Positions 7,762-17,554 of a stretch of 64,000 nucleotides of DNA are shown here, piece by piece. Under the pieces are notes generated by a model. The model saw nothing but the letters and a program-made list of their open reading frames with translations. It had not been told where the DNA came from and did not search any database. Positions within the stretch are counted from its first letter, which is position 1; every line of letters starts with the position of its first letter. Source of the stretch: Castellaniella ginsengisoli (GTDB taxonomy: Bacteria; Pseudomonadota; Gammaproteobacteria; Burkholderiales; Burkholderiaceae_B); assembly GCF_039523235.1 (NCBI RefSeq), contig NZ_BAAAEX010000011.1; one strand, given 5' to 3'. A program made the position numbers and the translations under genes.

Positions 7762-8628
7762 TCAAGATCGCCGGTTCACCGCTGCGGCCGCCAGGCAGGC
7801 CGCATAGCCTTCGAGCGCGTCGGGCCAGGCCGGCGCCCAGCCGCTGGCCCTCAGGCGCGCGTTCGACAGGCGCTTGCCGTCAGGGGGGCGCGCTTCCCGG
7901 GCCGGGGCCGGCCCGCCCGCCAGACGCGCCAGGGCATCGTACAGATCCGCCGTCGGCCGGGGGCGGTCATCGGTGCCGATGTAGCAGGGCAGGGGGGTGG
8001 CCAGGGTCAGCAGGTGGGCGCAGGCGCGCGCCGCGTCGTCGATGTGGATGCGGTTGGCCCAATGGCCGGGTCCGTCCGGCGCAATGATCCGGCCGGTCCG
8101 CAATCCGTCGGCCAGGCGCAGGCGTCCGGGGCCGTACAGACCCGACAGGCGCAGCGCGGTGCCGCGCCCGGGCAGCCGGTCATGCAGCAGGGCTTCGGCT
8201 TCCAGCATCGCCGCGCCGCGAAAATCCCGCGGGGCGGGCGGCGTGTCCTCGTCCACCAGGCCATCGGCCGCGTCCGGCCCCCAGACGGCGGAGGAGTCGA
8301 CCAGCACGCAGCGCTGCAGCCGGTCGGGGTGGGGCAGGGCTTCCAGCAGGGCGCGCAAGCCGTGCGGATAGGCGCGCGCGTAGGCGTCGGGCGTCCTGGC
8401 GTCCGGCGCGGGGGCGTACAGAAGGTGGGTGAACGGTGCGCCGGCGAGCGCCCCGGCCAGTGCGCCGGGATCGGCGAGGTCGGCCCGCCGCCAGTCGATC
8501 CGGGCGCCCGGTGCGGCGTTCATGGCCCGCCGCCTCAGGCCGGTGCAGGCCCAGGCATCGGAGTCCAGCGCATCCGCCGCGCGCGCGCACAGGTCGCCGC
8601 CGATCAACAAAAGCGCATGCGCCGTCAC
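7762..8628 (-). CDS. NAD-dependent epimerase/dehydratase family protein (extended SDR)
   Basis: 288 residues with a Rossmann-like organisation. The N-terminal nucleotide loop is degenerate (LLLIGGDLCARAADAL), strand 4 reads HLLYAPAP, SSAVWG occupies the catalytic Ser region, and RIHIDDAARACAHLL is the conserved block of extended SDRs. The YxxxK position is not intact (RGAAMLEAE). It resembles YeeZ-like SDRs of unknown substrate. It is divergent from mogA with 53 bases between starts and directly upstream of modE. The function is unknown, and the weakened catalytic motif raises the possibility of a binding rather than enzymatic role. Confidence 0.75.
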   Translation of the reverse strand: MTAHALLLIGGDLCARAADALDSDAWACTGLRRRAMNAAPGARIDWRRADLADPGALAGALAGAPFTHLLYAPAPDARTPDAYARAYPHGLRALLEALPHPDRLQRCVLVDSSAVWGPDAADGLVDEDTPPAPRDFRGAAMLEAEALLHDRLPGRGTALRLSGLYGPGRLRLADGLRTGRIIAPDGPGHWANRIHIDDAARACAHLLTLATPLPCYIGTDDRPRPTADLYDALARLAGGPAPAREARPPDGKRLSNARLRASGWAPAWPDALEGYAACLAAAAVNRRS

Positions 8629-8681
8629 GAGGCCGTCACCGAATAGAATGTCCGTATTTCCATCTTCGCACAGTCTATCCC

Positions 8682-9311
8682 ATGAACGATTCCTTTCCCC
8701 CGCGCCGCAGCCACCCCGATGAACTGGTCGTGGGACTGGTGTCCGTTTCCGATCGGGCCGCGTCCGGTGTTTACGAGGACCAGGGCATCCCGGCCCTGAG
8801 GGAATGGCTGGGTGCCGCCCTGACGCAGCCGCCGCGCATCGTCGCCCGGCTGATCCCGGACGAGCGGGCGGGTATTGCCGCCGCCTTGCGCGAGCTGGTG
8901 GACGAGGCGCGCTGCGACCTGGTGCTGACCACCGGCGGGACCGGGCCTGCGCGGCGCGACGTGACGCCCGAGGCGACGCTGGATGTGGCGACCCGCGAGA
9001 TGCCCGGCTTTGGCGAGCAGATGCGCCAGGTCAGCCTGAAATTCGTGCCGACGGCCATCCTGTCGCGCCAGGTGGCGGTGATCCGCGAATTGCCCGATCA
9101 TGCGGCCCTGATCATCAATCTCCCCGGACAGCCCAAGGCCATCCGCGAAACGCTGGAGGGCCTGCGCGGCGAGGACGGGGCCGTCCGGGTGCCCGGCATC
9201 TTCGCAGCCGTGCCGTATTGCCTGGATCTGATCGGCGGGCCGTATGTGGAAACCCGCGACGAGGTCGTCAAGGCGTTCCGGCCCAAGTCCGCGCGGCGTC
9301 CTGCCGCCTGA
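8682..9311 (+). CDS. mogA: Molybdopterin adenylyltransferase (MogA/MoaB family)
   Basis: 209 residues of the MoCF-binding fold. VVGLVSVSDRAASGVYEDQGIPAL is the family N-terminus, LVLTTGGTGPARRDVTPEAT is the nucleotide/molybdopterin loop with the invariant TTGGTG, and LIINLPGQPKAIRE closes the active site. MogA adenylylates molybdopterin before molybdenum insertion. The SDR motif and length favour MogA over MoaB. Its location beside the mod genes makes a cluster covering Mo uptake, sensing and insertion. Confidence 0.9.
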   Translation: MNDSFPPRRSHPDELVVGLVSVSDRAASGVYEDQGIPALREWLGAALTQPPRIVARLIPDERAGIAAALRELVDEARCDLVLTTGGTGPARRDVTPEATLDVATREMPGFGEQMRQVSLKFVPTAILSRQVAVIRELPDHAALIINLPGQPKAIRETLEGLRGEDGAVRVPGIFAAVPYCLDLIGGPYVETRDEVVKAFRPKSARRPAA

Positions 9312-9418
9312 TCCGGCCGGATCCCCGCGCCGGGGGAGCGGCCAGCAGCGAATCCCGATCCGCCTTAAAATCGTGGAATCCGTTTTTCCCACTATTCCAT
9401 TCTTTTGGAGGTCCAGCC

Positions 9419-10483
9419 ATGGCCCTGGTTTCCATGCGTCAGCTCCTCGATCACGCCGCCGAGCACGGCTACGGGATTCCCGCGTTCAACGTCAACAACC
9501 TGGAGCAGGTCCAGGCCATCATGGAGGCCGCCGACCAGACCGACAGTCCGGTGATCATGCAGGCCTCGGCCGGCGCGCGCAAATACGCCGGCGAGGGTTT
9601 CCTGAAATATCTGATCCAGGCTGCGGTCGAATCCTATCCGCACATCCCCGTGGTCATGCACCAGGACCACGGCCAATCGCCCGACGTGTGCCGGGGGGCC
9701 ATCGAGCTGGGCTTCTCCAGCGTCATGATGGACGGTTCGCTGATGGCCGACGGCAAAACGATCGCCTCCTACGAATACAACCTGGACGTCACCCAGCAGG
9801 TGGTGGCCATGGCGCACAAGCTGGGCGTCACCGTCGAGGGCGAACTGGGCTGCCTGGGCTCCCTGGAAACCATGAAGGGCGACAAGGAAGACGGCCACGG
9901 CGCCGAGGGCACCATGACGCGCGAGCAGTTGCTGACCGACCCCGAGCAGGCCGCCGACTTCGTCAAGCGCTCCCAACTGGATGCCCTGGCGATCGCGGTG
10001 GGCACCAGCCACGGCGCCTACAAGTTCACCCGCAAGCCCACCGGCGACATCCTGTCGGTGCAGCGGATCAAGGAAATCCACGCCCGCCTGCCCAACACCC
10101 ACCTGGTGATGCATGGCAGCTCCAGCGTGCCCCAGGAACTGCTGGCCGAGATCCGCGAGTTCGGCGGCGACATGAAGGAAACCTACGGCGTGCCCGTGGA
10201 AGAACTCCAGGAAGCCATCAAGTTCGGCGTGCGCAAGGTCAACATCGATACCGATATCCGGCTGGCCATGACGGGCGCCATCCGCCGCTTCCTGGCGGAA
10301 AACCCCGGCAAGTTCGATCCGCGCGAATACCTCAAGCCGGCCCGCGAAGCCGCCAAGAAGATCTGCCTGGCGCGCTACGAGCAATTCGGCACGGCCGGCC
10401 ACGCATCCAAGATCAAGGCGATCCCGCTGTCCGAGATGGCCGCACGCTACGCCTCCGGCGAACTCAAGCAATTGGTGAACTGA
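9419..10483 (+). CDS. fba: Class II fructose-1,6-bisphosphate aldolase
   Basis: 354 residues. The zinc-site and substrate blocks are clear: VVMHQDHGQSPDVC (first His ligand and catalytic Asp), VEGELGCLGSLE, AVGTSHGAYKF (His ligand), LVMHGSSSVPQEL (His ligand) and KVNIDTDIRLAMTGAIR. It matches the class II subtype called Fba/CbbA in Burkholderiales. It catalyses reversible aldol cleavage of FBP. A strong GGAGG site (9407-9411) precedes the ATG. purC starts five bases after its stop, suggesting a shared operon. Confidence 0.95.
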   Translation: MALVSMRQLLDHAAEHGYGIPAFNVNNLEQVQAIMEAADQTDSPVIMQASAGARKYAGEGFLKYLIQAAVESYPHIPVVMHQDHGQSPDVCRGAIELGFSSVMMDGSLMADGKTIASYEYNLDVTQQVVAMAHKLGVTVEGELGCLGSLETMKGDKEDGHGAEGTMTREQLLTDPEQAADFVKRSQLDALAIAVGTSHGAYKFTRKPTGDILSVQRIKEIHARLPNTHLVMHGSSSVPQELLAEIREFGGDMKETYGVPVEELQEAIKFGVRKVNIDTDIRLAMTGAIRRFLAENPGKFDPREYLKPAREAAKKICLARYEQFGTAGHASKIKAIPLSEMAARYASGELKQLVN

Positions 10484-10488
10484 ATCCA

Positions 10489-11372
<884 letters not shown>

Positions 11373-11376
<4 letters not shown>

Positions 11377-11891
11377 CGGCGGCCGGCAACGGAGCCCAGG
11401 CCCCCGTGGTCGGTCTCGTCATGGGTTCGTCCAGCGACTGGGACGTCATGCGCCATGCGGCGGCGGTGTTCGACGAATTCGGCATCGCCCACGAATCCCG
11501 CGTCGTCTCCGCCCACCGCATGCCGCTGGACATGGTCGAATACGGCGCCCAGGCGGCCGGACGCGGCTTGCGCGCCATCGTCGCGGGCGCGGGCGGCGCG
11601 GCCCACCTGCCCGGCATGCTGGCGGCGCTGACGCCGGTGCCGGTGTTCGGCGTACCCGTGCCGTCGCGCTATCTGCGCGGCGAGGATTCCCTGCTGTCCA
11701 TCGTGCAGATGCCGCGTGGCGTGCCGGTGGGCACCTTTGCCATCGGCGAGGCGGGCGCGGCCAACGCCGCCTTGCACGTGGTGGCCAATCTGGCCATGAC
11801 GGACCCCGGCCTGCTGCACAAGCTCCAGGCCTACCGCGCACGCCAGACCGAGGTTGCGCGTGCCATGGTCGTGCCGCCGGAGGCTTCATGA
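11373..11891 (+). CDS. purE: N5-carboxyaminoimidazole ribonucleotide mutase
   Basis: 172 residues, class I PurE. The family blocks VMGSSSDWDVMRHAA, VVSAHRMPLDM (catalytic His in SAHR) and AGAGGAAHLPGMLAALTPVPVFGVPV are intact. It converts N5-CAIR made by PurK to CAIR. It overlaps both purC and purK by ATGA, so the three are translationally coupled. Confidence 0.96.
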
Positions 11892-13060
11892 CGCGGGCGG
11901 CGGGCGATGCGCCGCTGCTTCCCGGCGCCTGGCTGGGCGTGCTCGGCGGCGGCCAATTGGGCCGTATGTTCTGCCAGGCGGCCCAGGCCCTGGGCTACCG
12001 CGTCGCCGTGCTGGATCCGGCCCAGACCTGTCCGGCGGGCATGGTGGCCGATGAGCACATCCGCGCAGCCTACGATGATCCGGCGGCGCTCGATCGCCTG
12101 GCGCAGCGCTGCGCCGCCGTGACCACCGAATTCGAGAACGTCCCGGCCGACAGCCTGCGCCGCCTGGCGCGCACCCGCATTGCCGCGCCCGCCGGCGAGG
12201 CCGTGGCGGTGGCCCAGGACCGCCTGGCGGAAAAATCCTACATCCAGGCGGCGGGCGTGCCGGTGGCCGCCCATGCGGCCATCGGGTCGGCGGCCGACCT
12301 CGATGCCTGTCCCGACACGCTGTTCCCGGGCATTCTCAAGACAGCCCGCTTCGGCTACGACGGCAAGGGCCAGGCCCGCGTCGCCTCGCGCGACGAAGCC
12401 CGCCAGGCCTTTGGCGCGCTGCATGGCGCGCCCTGCATCCTCGAGGCCCTGCAACCGCTGGATTACGAGATCTCGGTGGTGGTGGCCCGCGACTTGCACG
12501 GCCGGTCCGTCAGCTATCCGCCGTCGCGCAATGTCCATCGGGACGGCATCCTGGCGCTGTCGGTCGCGGACGGCTCGGTGCCGGACGGCATCGCCGGCCA
12601 GGCGCGCGGCCACGCCCTGTCCCTGGCCGATCATCTCGACTACCACGGCGTGCTGTGCGTCGAGTTCTTCGTGCTGCGCGATGGCCGCGTCCTGGCCAAC
12701 GAGATGGCGCCGCGTCCCCATAACAGCGGCCACTATACCCAGGATGGCTGCCTGGTCAGCCAATTCGAGCAACAGGCGCGCGTCATGGCCGGCCTGCCGC
12801 TGGGCGGGACTGAAATGCTGCGGCCCGCGGCGATGCTCAACCTGTTGGGCGATCTGTGGTTCGACGCCCAGGGGCGGCCACGCGAACCGGATTGGGCCGG
12901 CGTGCTGGCGGTGCCCGGCACCCGCCTGCACCTGTACGGCAAGTCCGAGGCGCGCCGCGCCCGCAAGATGGGCCACGTGAACATCCTCGGTGCGGATGCC
13001 GCGCAATTGCATGCCCGCATCGCCCGGGTATCGGCCGTTCTGGGGCTTTCCGATGCCTGA
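11888..13060 (+). CDS. purK: 5-(carboxyamino)imidazole ribonucleotide synthase
   Basis: 390 residues of the ATP-grasp superfamily. LGVLGGGQLGRMFCQAAQALGYRVAVLDP is the PurK N-terminus, TTEFENVPADSL the B-region, LKTARFGYDGKGQ the ATP-grasp lysine region, and ANEMAPRPHNSGHYTQDGC the metal and AIR site. It carboxylates AIR with bicarbonate and ATP. It overlaps purE by ATGA at its start and tsaC by eight bases at its end. Confidence 0.95.
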   Translation: MTRAAGDAPLLPGAWLGVLGGGQLGRMFCQAAQALGYRVAVLDPAQTCPAGMVADEHIRAAYDDPAALDRLAQRCAAVTTEFENVPADSLRRLARTRIAAPAGEAVAVAQDRLAEKSYIQAAGVPVAAHAAIGSAADLDACPDTLFPGILKTARFGYDGKGQARVASRDEARQAFGALHGAPCILEALQPLDYEISVVVARDLHGRSVSYPPSRNVHRDGILALSVADGSVPDGIAGQARGHALSLADHLDYHGVLCVEFFVLRDGRVLANEMAPRPHNSGHYTQDGCLVSQFEQQARVMAGLPLGGTEMLRPAAMLNLLGDLWFDAQGRPREPDWAGVLAVPGTRLHLYGKSEARRARKMGHVNILGADAAQLHARIARVSAVLGLSDA

Positions 13061-14096
13061 TCGCGCAGGCGCGGGCGGGGCGGCCGAAGCCGATCCCGGC
13101 CAGATCCTGGAAGCCGCCCAGCGGCTCGCCCAGGGCCGGCTGGTGGCCTTTCCGACCGAAACCGTCTACGGCCTGGGCGCCGATGCGGAAAACCCCGAAG
13201 CCATCGCACGCATCTATGCCGCCAAGAAACGGCCGGCCGATCACCCCGTCATCGTCCATCTGGCGCCGGATACGGATCCGGGCTACTGGGCGGCCTTGAT
13301 TCCGCCCCAGGCCCGGCAATTGATGGCGGCCTTCTGGCCGGGACCGCTGACCCTGATTCTGCCGCGGGCGGCCCGCATCCCGGACGCGGTCAGCGGCGGG
13401 CAGGACAGCATCGGCCTGCGCTGTCCTTCGCATCCGGTGGCCCAACGGCTGCTGCATGCCTTCTCGGTTCTCAAGCCGCACGGCAGCGGCGCGGTGGCGG
13501 CGCCGTCGGCCAATCAGTTCGGCCAGGTATCGCCCACGTGCGCCGATCACGTGCGCAGCGAGTTTCCCGATCTGGACGGGCAGGCGCTGATGATTCTCGA
13601 AGGCGGCGCCTCGGAGGTCGGGATCGAATCCACGATCCTGGATCTGTCGCGCCTGGATCGCGGCATCGGCCCCGTCCTGTTGCGGCCCGGCCATGTGACG
13701 GTCGCGCGGATCGCCGAAGTCCTGGGCGAAATGCCTGCCCGGCCCGATGCGGCGGCGCCCCGGGTCTCGGGGGCGCTCAAGGCGCACTATGCGCCGCGCA
13801 CGCCTTTGTTCCTGGCGGATGCGCAGGCGCTGGCCGGGTTGGTCCGGGATGCCGGGGGCGCCGGCCTGCGGATGGCCGTGGTTGTCCTGGACGCCGCGCC
13901 TGGCCTTGCGCCGGCGGGCATCGACTGGGTTGTCTTGCCGGCGGATCCCGTCGTCTACGCGCGCCGCCTGTATGCGCTGCTGCGCGAACTCGACGGCGCG
14001 GGCTACGACCGCATCTTGCTGCAGCGCCCGCCGGCCGACCCGGTCTGGCAGGGCGTGAATGATCGCATCACCCGGGCGGCGGCGGCGTTCGCCTGA
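13053..14096 (+). CDS. tsaC: L-threonylcarbamoyladenylate synthase, Sua5-type
   Basis: 347 residues: an N-terminal YrdC domain (about 15-210) with VAFPTETVYGLGADA, IYAAKKRPADHPVIVHL and SANQFGQVSPT, plus a C-terminal Sua5 domain (about 240-347), so this is the long Sua5/YwlC type rather than short TsaC. It makes threonylcarbamoyl-AMP for t6A37 of ANN-decoding tRNAs. Its start overlaps purK, placing it in the fba-pur operon, a common arrangement in Burkholderiales. tcdA at 17555 acts later on the same nucleoside (cyclisation to ct6A). Confidence 0.93.
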   Translation: MPDRAGAGGAAEADPGQILEAAQRLAQGRLVAFPTETVYGLGADAENPEAIARIYAAKKRPADHPVIVHLAPDTDPGYWAALIPPQARQLMAAFWPGPLTLILPRAARIPDAVSGGQDSIGLRCPSHPVAQRLLHAFSVLKPHGSGAVAAPSANQFGQVSPTCADHVRSEFPDLDGQALMILEGGASEVGIESTILDLSRLDRGIGPVLLRPGHVTVARIAEVLGEMPARPDAAAPRVSGALKAHYAPRTPLFLADAQALAGLVRDAGGAGLRMAVVVLDAAPGLAPAGIDWVVLPADPVVYARRLYALLRELDGAGYDRILLQRPPADPVWQGVNDRITRAAAAFA

Positions 14097-14253
14097 ACCG
14101 CCGGTGCAGGCCGGCATGAGGCGGCGGGGGCATTTGCCGGCGCGGCGGGCGCAAGCGTTAAACTGTCCGGTCGCGAGGCCGGAGGGATGATCCTCCCGCC
14201 CTGATTGCGCTCAGGCCTGTGTCGCCGGGCGCTGCTTTGCGGAGCATGATCCG

Positions 14254-14694
14254 ATGAAATTCAAGGAATTCGAACCCGGCCAGGTGATTCAGCACGGGCC
14301 GATCGCGGTGGATGAAGCCGAAATGCTGGCGTTTGCGCGCGCCTATGATCCGCAGTGGTTCCACGTCGATGCGGAGCGCGCCCGCGAGGGGCGCTGGGGC
14401 GGCCTGATCGCCAGCGGCTGGATGACCTGCGGGTTGGCCATGCGCATGGCGACTGAAGCCGCCCTGCATGATTCGGAATCGTTCGGTTCGCCCGGGCTGG
14501 AACGCCTGCGCTGGATCACGCCGGTGCGCCCGGGCGATCAGCTTCGCCTGGAGGCGACGGTGGATACCAAGCGCGTGTCCTCCACGCGCGACGACTTGGG
14601 CATCGTCCGCTGGACCTGGCGCCTGTACAACCAGGACAACGCCCAGGTGCTGGAGGCCGAGGTCACCAGTCTCTTCGATCTGGGCGCCGCATAG
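14254..14694 (+). CDS. MaoC-family (R)-specific enoyl-CoA hydratase-like protein
   Basis: 146 residues, a single hot-dog domain. The hydratase core reads ARAYDPQWFHVDAERAREGRWGGLIASGWMT, with Asp and His in the positions used by R-hydratases, and the C-terminal half has RPGDQLRLEA. A GGAG site precedes the ATG. Substrate is unknown; candidates are an acyl-CoA in beta-oxidation or PHA supply. It stands alone, convergent with purU. Confidence 0.85.
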   Translation: MKFKEFEPGQVIQHGPIAVDEAEMLAFARAYDPQWFHVDAERAREGRWGGLIASGWMTCGLAMRMATEAALHDSESFGSPGLERLRWITPVRPGDQLRLEATVDTKRVSSTRDDLGIVRWTWRLYNQDNAQVLEAEVTSLFDLGAA

Positions 14695-14710
14695 GGCGCC
14701 GCCGGCGTTT

Positions 14711-15559
14711 TCAGCGGAACACCACCGTGCGCCGCTCGTTGAGCAGGATGCGGTGCTCGACGTGCCAGCGCACGGCGCGCGACAGCACCACGGATTCGAT
14801 GTCGCTGCCGATGCGCGTCAGATCGGCGGGGCCCATGGCGTGGTCCACGCGTTCGATGTCCTGCTCGATGATGGGGCCCTCGTCCAGATCCTCGGTCACG
14901 TAATGCGCCGTGGCGCCGATCAGCTTCACGCCGCGCGCGTGGGCCTGGTAGTAGGGCCGCGCGCCCTTGAACCCGGGCAGGAAGCTGTGGTGGATATTGA
15001 TGGCGCGGCCCTCCAGGGCGCGGCACAGCGCCGGTGACAGGATCTGCATGTAGCGCGCCAGCACCACCAGATCGACCCGCTCGCGTTCGACCAGCGCCAG
15101 AAGTTGCGCTTCCTGCGCGGCGCGGGTTTCGGCCGACACGGGCAGGTGATGGAACGGCAGGCCGTGGGATTCGGCCAATGAGCGGAAATCCTCGTGGTTG
15201 GACACCACGCCGGCCACTTCGGCGGGCATCTGGCCGCCGCTCACCCGGAACAGCAAGTCGTTCAGGCAATGGCCCTGGCGGCTGACCAGCACCAGCAGCC
15301 TGGCCTTCCGGGCTGTGTCGTGGAATCGGTATTCCATCTCGAAGCGCTCGGCGGCGCCGGCGAAGTCGGCCGCCAGCGACTCGACGGGTTCGGCGACGGG
15401 CAGGGCGAAATGCACACGCAGGAAAAACCGCGAGGATTCCGGATCGCCGAATTGCTGTGCGTGGACGATGTTGCCGTGGTGCGTCAGCAGCCAACTGCTG
15501 ACGGTATGGACGATGCCCATGCGGTCGGGGCAGGAAAGAGTCAGGATGTAGTCGTGCAT
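14711..15559 (-). CDS. purU: Formyltetrahydrofolate deformylase
   Basis: 282 residues: an N-terminal ACT domain (about 4-85, starting YILTLSCPDRMGIVHTVSSWL) and a C-terminal formyltransferase-fold domain with ARYMQILS, INIHHSFLPGFKGARPYYQAHARGVK and ATAHYVTEDLDEGPIIEQ. The Asn/His/Asp hydrolysis residues are present. It releases formate from 10-formyl-THF, balancing one-carbon pools and feeding PurT where present. It is the last gene of the chaC-pdxH-flavin reductase-purU series, 58 bases downstream of its neighbour. Confidence 0.95.
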   Translation of the reverse strand: MHDYILTLSCPDRMGIVHTVSSWLLTHHGNIVHAQQFGDPESSRFFLRVHFALPVAEPVESLAADFAGAAERFEMEYRFHDTARKARLLVLVSRQGHCLNDLLFRVSGGQMPAEVAGVVSNHEDFRSLAESHGLPFHHLPVSAETRAAQEAQLLALVERERVDLVVLARYMQILSPALCRALEGRAINIHHSFLPGFKGARPYYQAHARGVKLIGATAHYVTEDLDEGPIIEQDIERVDHAMGPADLTRIGSDIESVVLSRAVRWHVEHRILLNERRTVVFR

Positions 15560-15617
15560 GGCGGGCGGGAAGGCCGGCGCGCGGCGGCGCCGGCGGCAGA
15601 AAAGAAGCGGATCGGGT

Positions 15618-16148
15618 TCAGTTGCGGGACAGAGGCTCGCTGCCGGGGGTGAGCTCGAAGTCGCCCGCGTGGTAGATCAGCGGCGACAGCAATTGCCGGT
15701 GGCAGTGCTCGACCTGGCCGACGAAGATCGTGTGGTCGCCCGCTTCGTGGCGCTGGGTGTTGTGGCATTCGAACCAGGCCGCGCAGTGCGTGTCGGCCAG
15801 CATCAGCGTGCCGTTGGGCGCGCGTTCCAGCGCCAGGCCGGTGAAGCGTTCGGCCTGCGGGCCTTTGGCGAAGCGCCGCGCCAGGTCGACCTGGCTGGCC
15901 GACAGCACATGAATGACGTAGCGGTCCAGTTTCTTGAAGGCGGCCAGAGAGGCGGCCGTGTGCGTCAGCGTCCACAGCACCATCGGCGGTTCCAGTGAAA
16001 CCGAGCTGAAGGAACTGATCGTCAGCCCCAGCGGGGTGCCGGCATCGGGGTGCTCCGCCGTGATGACGGTGACGCCGGTGGGGAACCGGCCCAGGGCCGA
16101 GCGGAAGAACAGGGCCGGGAAATCGGCGGGCGTAGGGTGTGAACGCAT
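15618..16148 (-). CDS. Flavin reductase family protein (FMN-binding split barrel)
   Basis: 176 residues. ALGRFPTGVTVITAE with GLTISSFSSVSLEPPMVLWTL is the typical N-terminus of flavin reductase-like domains, and VHVLSASQVDLARRFA-type and HTIFVGQVEHC segments follow. Such proteins reduce FMN or FAD with NAD(P)H, often for a partner monooxygenase, but no monooxygenase gene is adjacent. It lies five bases downstream of pdxH, another FMN split-barrel enzyme, in the same operon. The partner is unknown. Confidence 0.85.
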   Translation of the reverse strand: MRSHPTPADFPALFFRSALGRFPTGVTVITAEHPDAGTPLGLTISSFSSVSLEPPMVLWTLTHTAASLAAFKKLDRYVIHVLSASQVDLARRFAKGPQAERFTGLALERAPNGTLMLADTHCAAWFECHNTQRHEAGDHTIFVGQVEHCHRQLLSPLIYHAGDFELTPGSEPLSRN

Positions 16149-16153
16149 GAGGC

Positions 16154-16786
16154 TCAGGGCGCGATGCGGTCGAGCGCCCAGTCGCCCTCGGCGTCGCGCG
16201 CGTAGACCAGGCGGTCGTGCAGGCGGGAAGGGCGGCCTTGCCAGAATTCGATGCGGGTGGCTTCCAGCCGGTAGCCGCCCCAGTGAGGCGGACGCGCCGG
16301 GTTGTCGCCCAGCTCCTGGGTCAGCTCGGCCACGCGCGCGGCCAGCACATCGTGAGCGATGGGGCGGCTCTGGGGCGAGGCCCAGGCGCCAATGCGCGAC
16401 CCCAGGGGCCGGCTGGCATAGTAGGCGTCGGATTCGGCGGCCGACACGGGGCTGACCGGCCCTTCGATGCGGACCTGCCGTTCAAGTTCGGGCCAGAAGA
16501 ACAGCAGTCCCGCCTGGGGGTTGACGCTCAGCTCCAGCCCTTTGCGGGACTGGTAGTTGGTGTAGAACACGAAGCCCCGGGCGTCGAAATCCTTGAGCAG
16601 GACAATGCGCGCCGAGGGCCGGCCGGCGATGTCGGCCGTGGCCAGCGTCATGGCGGTCGGCTCGCGGACTTCGCTGTGCAGCGCCTGCTCGAACCATTGG
16701 CCGAACTGCGTGTAGGGATCGGCGGCCACGGCGGATTCGAGTAGCTCGAATTTCTGGTAGGTCTGGCGGATATCGGCGATGGACAT
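16154..16786 (-). CDS. pdxH: Pyridoxamine/pyridoxine 5'-phosphate oxidase
   Basis: 210 residues, normal PdxH length. Signature blocks: PTAMTLATADIAGRPSARIVLLKDFDARGFVFYTNYQSRKG (FMN binding), LLFFWPELERQVRIEG, SRPLGSRIGAWASPQS, and the C-terminal WGGYRLEATRIEFWQGRPSRLHDRLVY. It oxidises PNP/PMP to PLP. The ATG at 16786 gives the standard MSIADIRQTY start; the open frame extending further upstream lies inside chaC and is not coding. It is 20 bases downstream of chaC. Confidence 0.95.
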   Translation of the reverse strand: MSIADIRQTYQKFELLESAVAADPYTQFGQWFEQALHSEVREPTAMTLATADIAGRPSARIVLLKDFDARGFVFYTNYQSRKGLELSVNPQAGLLFFWPELERQVRIEGPVSPVSAAESDAYYASRPLGSRIGAWASPQSRPIAHDVLAARVAELTQELGDNPARPPHWGGYRLEATRIEFWQGRPSRLHDRLVYARDAEGDWALDRIAP

Positions 16787-16806
16787 GGCGGTTTCTGAGC
16801 GAGGCG

Positions 16807-17493
16807 TCAAAGGGAAGACCGCAGCGAACGCGCGATGGCGCGCAGACGGTGGTCGGTGATGCCGACGGCTTCCAGGGTGTCGGCGGTTTGCAGCACGTAT
16901 TCGGTGCAGGGGCCGTAGCGCCCATGCCCCTGGCGCACGATGGCGACGATCTGTTCGGTGGACAGGCCGGTGACATAGCCCTCGTCCCGGCGGTCCATGG
17001 TGAAGACCAGGCCGGAAACGGGGCCCGCGGCCGTGTGGCAATTCAGCCAGCGCGGAATGTAGGCCCCGCTGGGCATTTCCCGTTGCCACAGGGCGTCCAG
17101 GATGCCGGGCACCTGGGCCCCGGCAATCCGGTAGGCGGTGCCTGCGCAGGAACCGCCCAGGTCCAGGCCGAAGACCAGGCCGGGATGTTCCGGTGTGCCG
17201 CGATTGATGCGCGACCACAGGCACAGCGCGCGGTGATAACCGTGGATGCGCGCGCGTCGGGCCTCCAGGTGGTCGAATTCCGGCCGCCAGATGAGGGAGC
17301 CGTAGCCGAACACCCACAAGTCGGAGCGGCCGTCCCAGTGCCTCAGCGCCTGATCGATGGACGCCTGGTGCCAGGCGGCATCGCGCAGCCGGAAGGCTTC
17401 CGGCGGGGGCGGAAGCGGATGGGCGCGGGCGGCGGGCTTGTTCACGAAGGCGATGTCTGAGGGAAAACGGCCCTTATTGTAGAGGACTTGCAT
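16807..17493 (-). CDS. chaC: Glutathione-specific gamma-glutamylcyclotransferase (ChaC family)
   Basis: 228 residues. The substrate loop LWVFGYGSLIWRPEF is diagnostic; GYHRALCLWSRINRGTPEHPGL and LWQREMPSGAYIPRWLNC, containing the likely catalytic Glu, follow. ChaC degrades glutathione to 5-oxoproline and Cys-Gly in the cytoplasm. The first gene of the minus-strand series, divergent from tcdA with 61 bases between starts. Confidence 0.9.
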   Translation of the reverse strand: MQVLYNKGRFPSDIAFVNKPAARAHPLPPPPEAFRLRDAAWHQASIDQALRHWDGRSDLWVFGYGSLIWRPEFDHLEARRARIHGYHRALCLWSRINRGTPEHPGLVFGLDLGGSCAGTAYRIAGAQVPGILDALWQREMPSGAYIPRWLNCHTAAGPVSGLVFTMDRRDEGYVTGLSTEQIVAIVRQGHGRYGPCTEYVLQTADTLEAVGITDHRLRAIARSLRSSL

Positions 17494-17554
17494 GCGGGCG
17501 CGGCGCGACGGCCCGGCTAGAATGGGGGATTCACCTCTTTGCAACACCGCCGCG

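Noticed and set aside
16154..17317. An extended PdxH with a ~177-residue N-terminal domain
   Set aside because: The extension lies in the alternate frame of chaC and has the Arg/Pro/Gly composition of a shadow frame. The ATG at 16786 gives the normal PdxH start.
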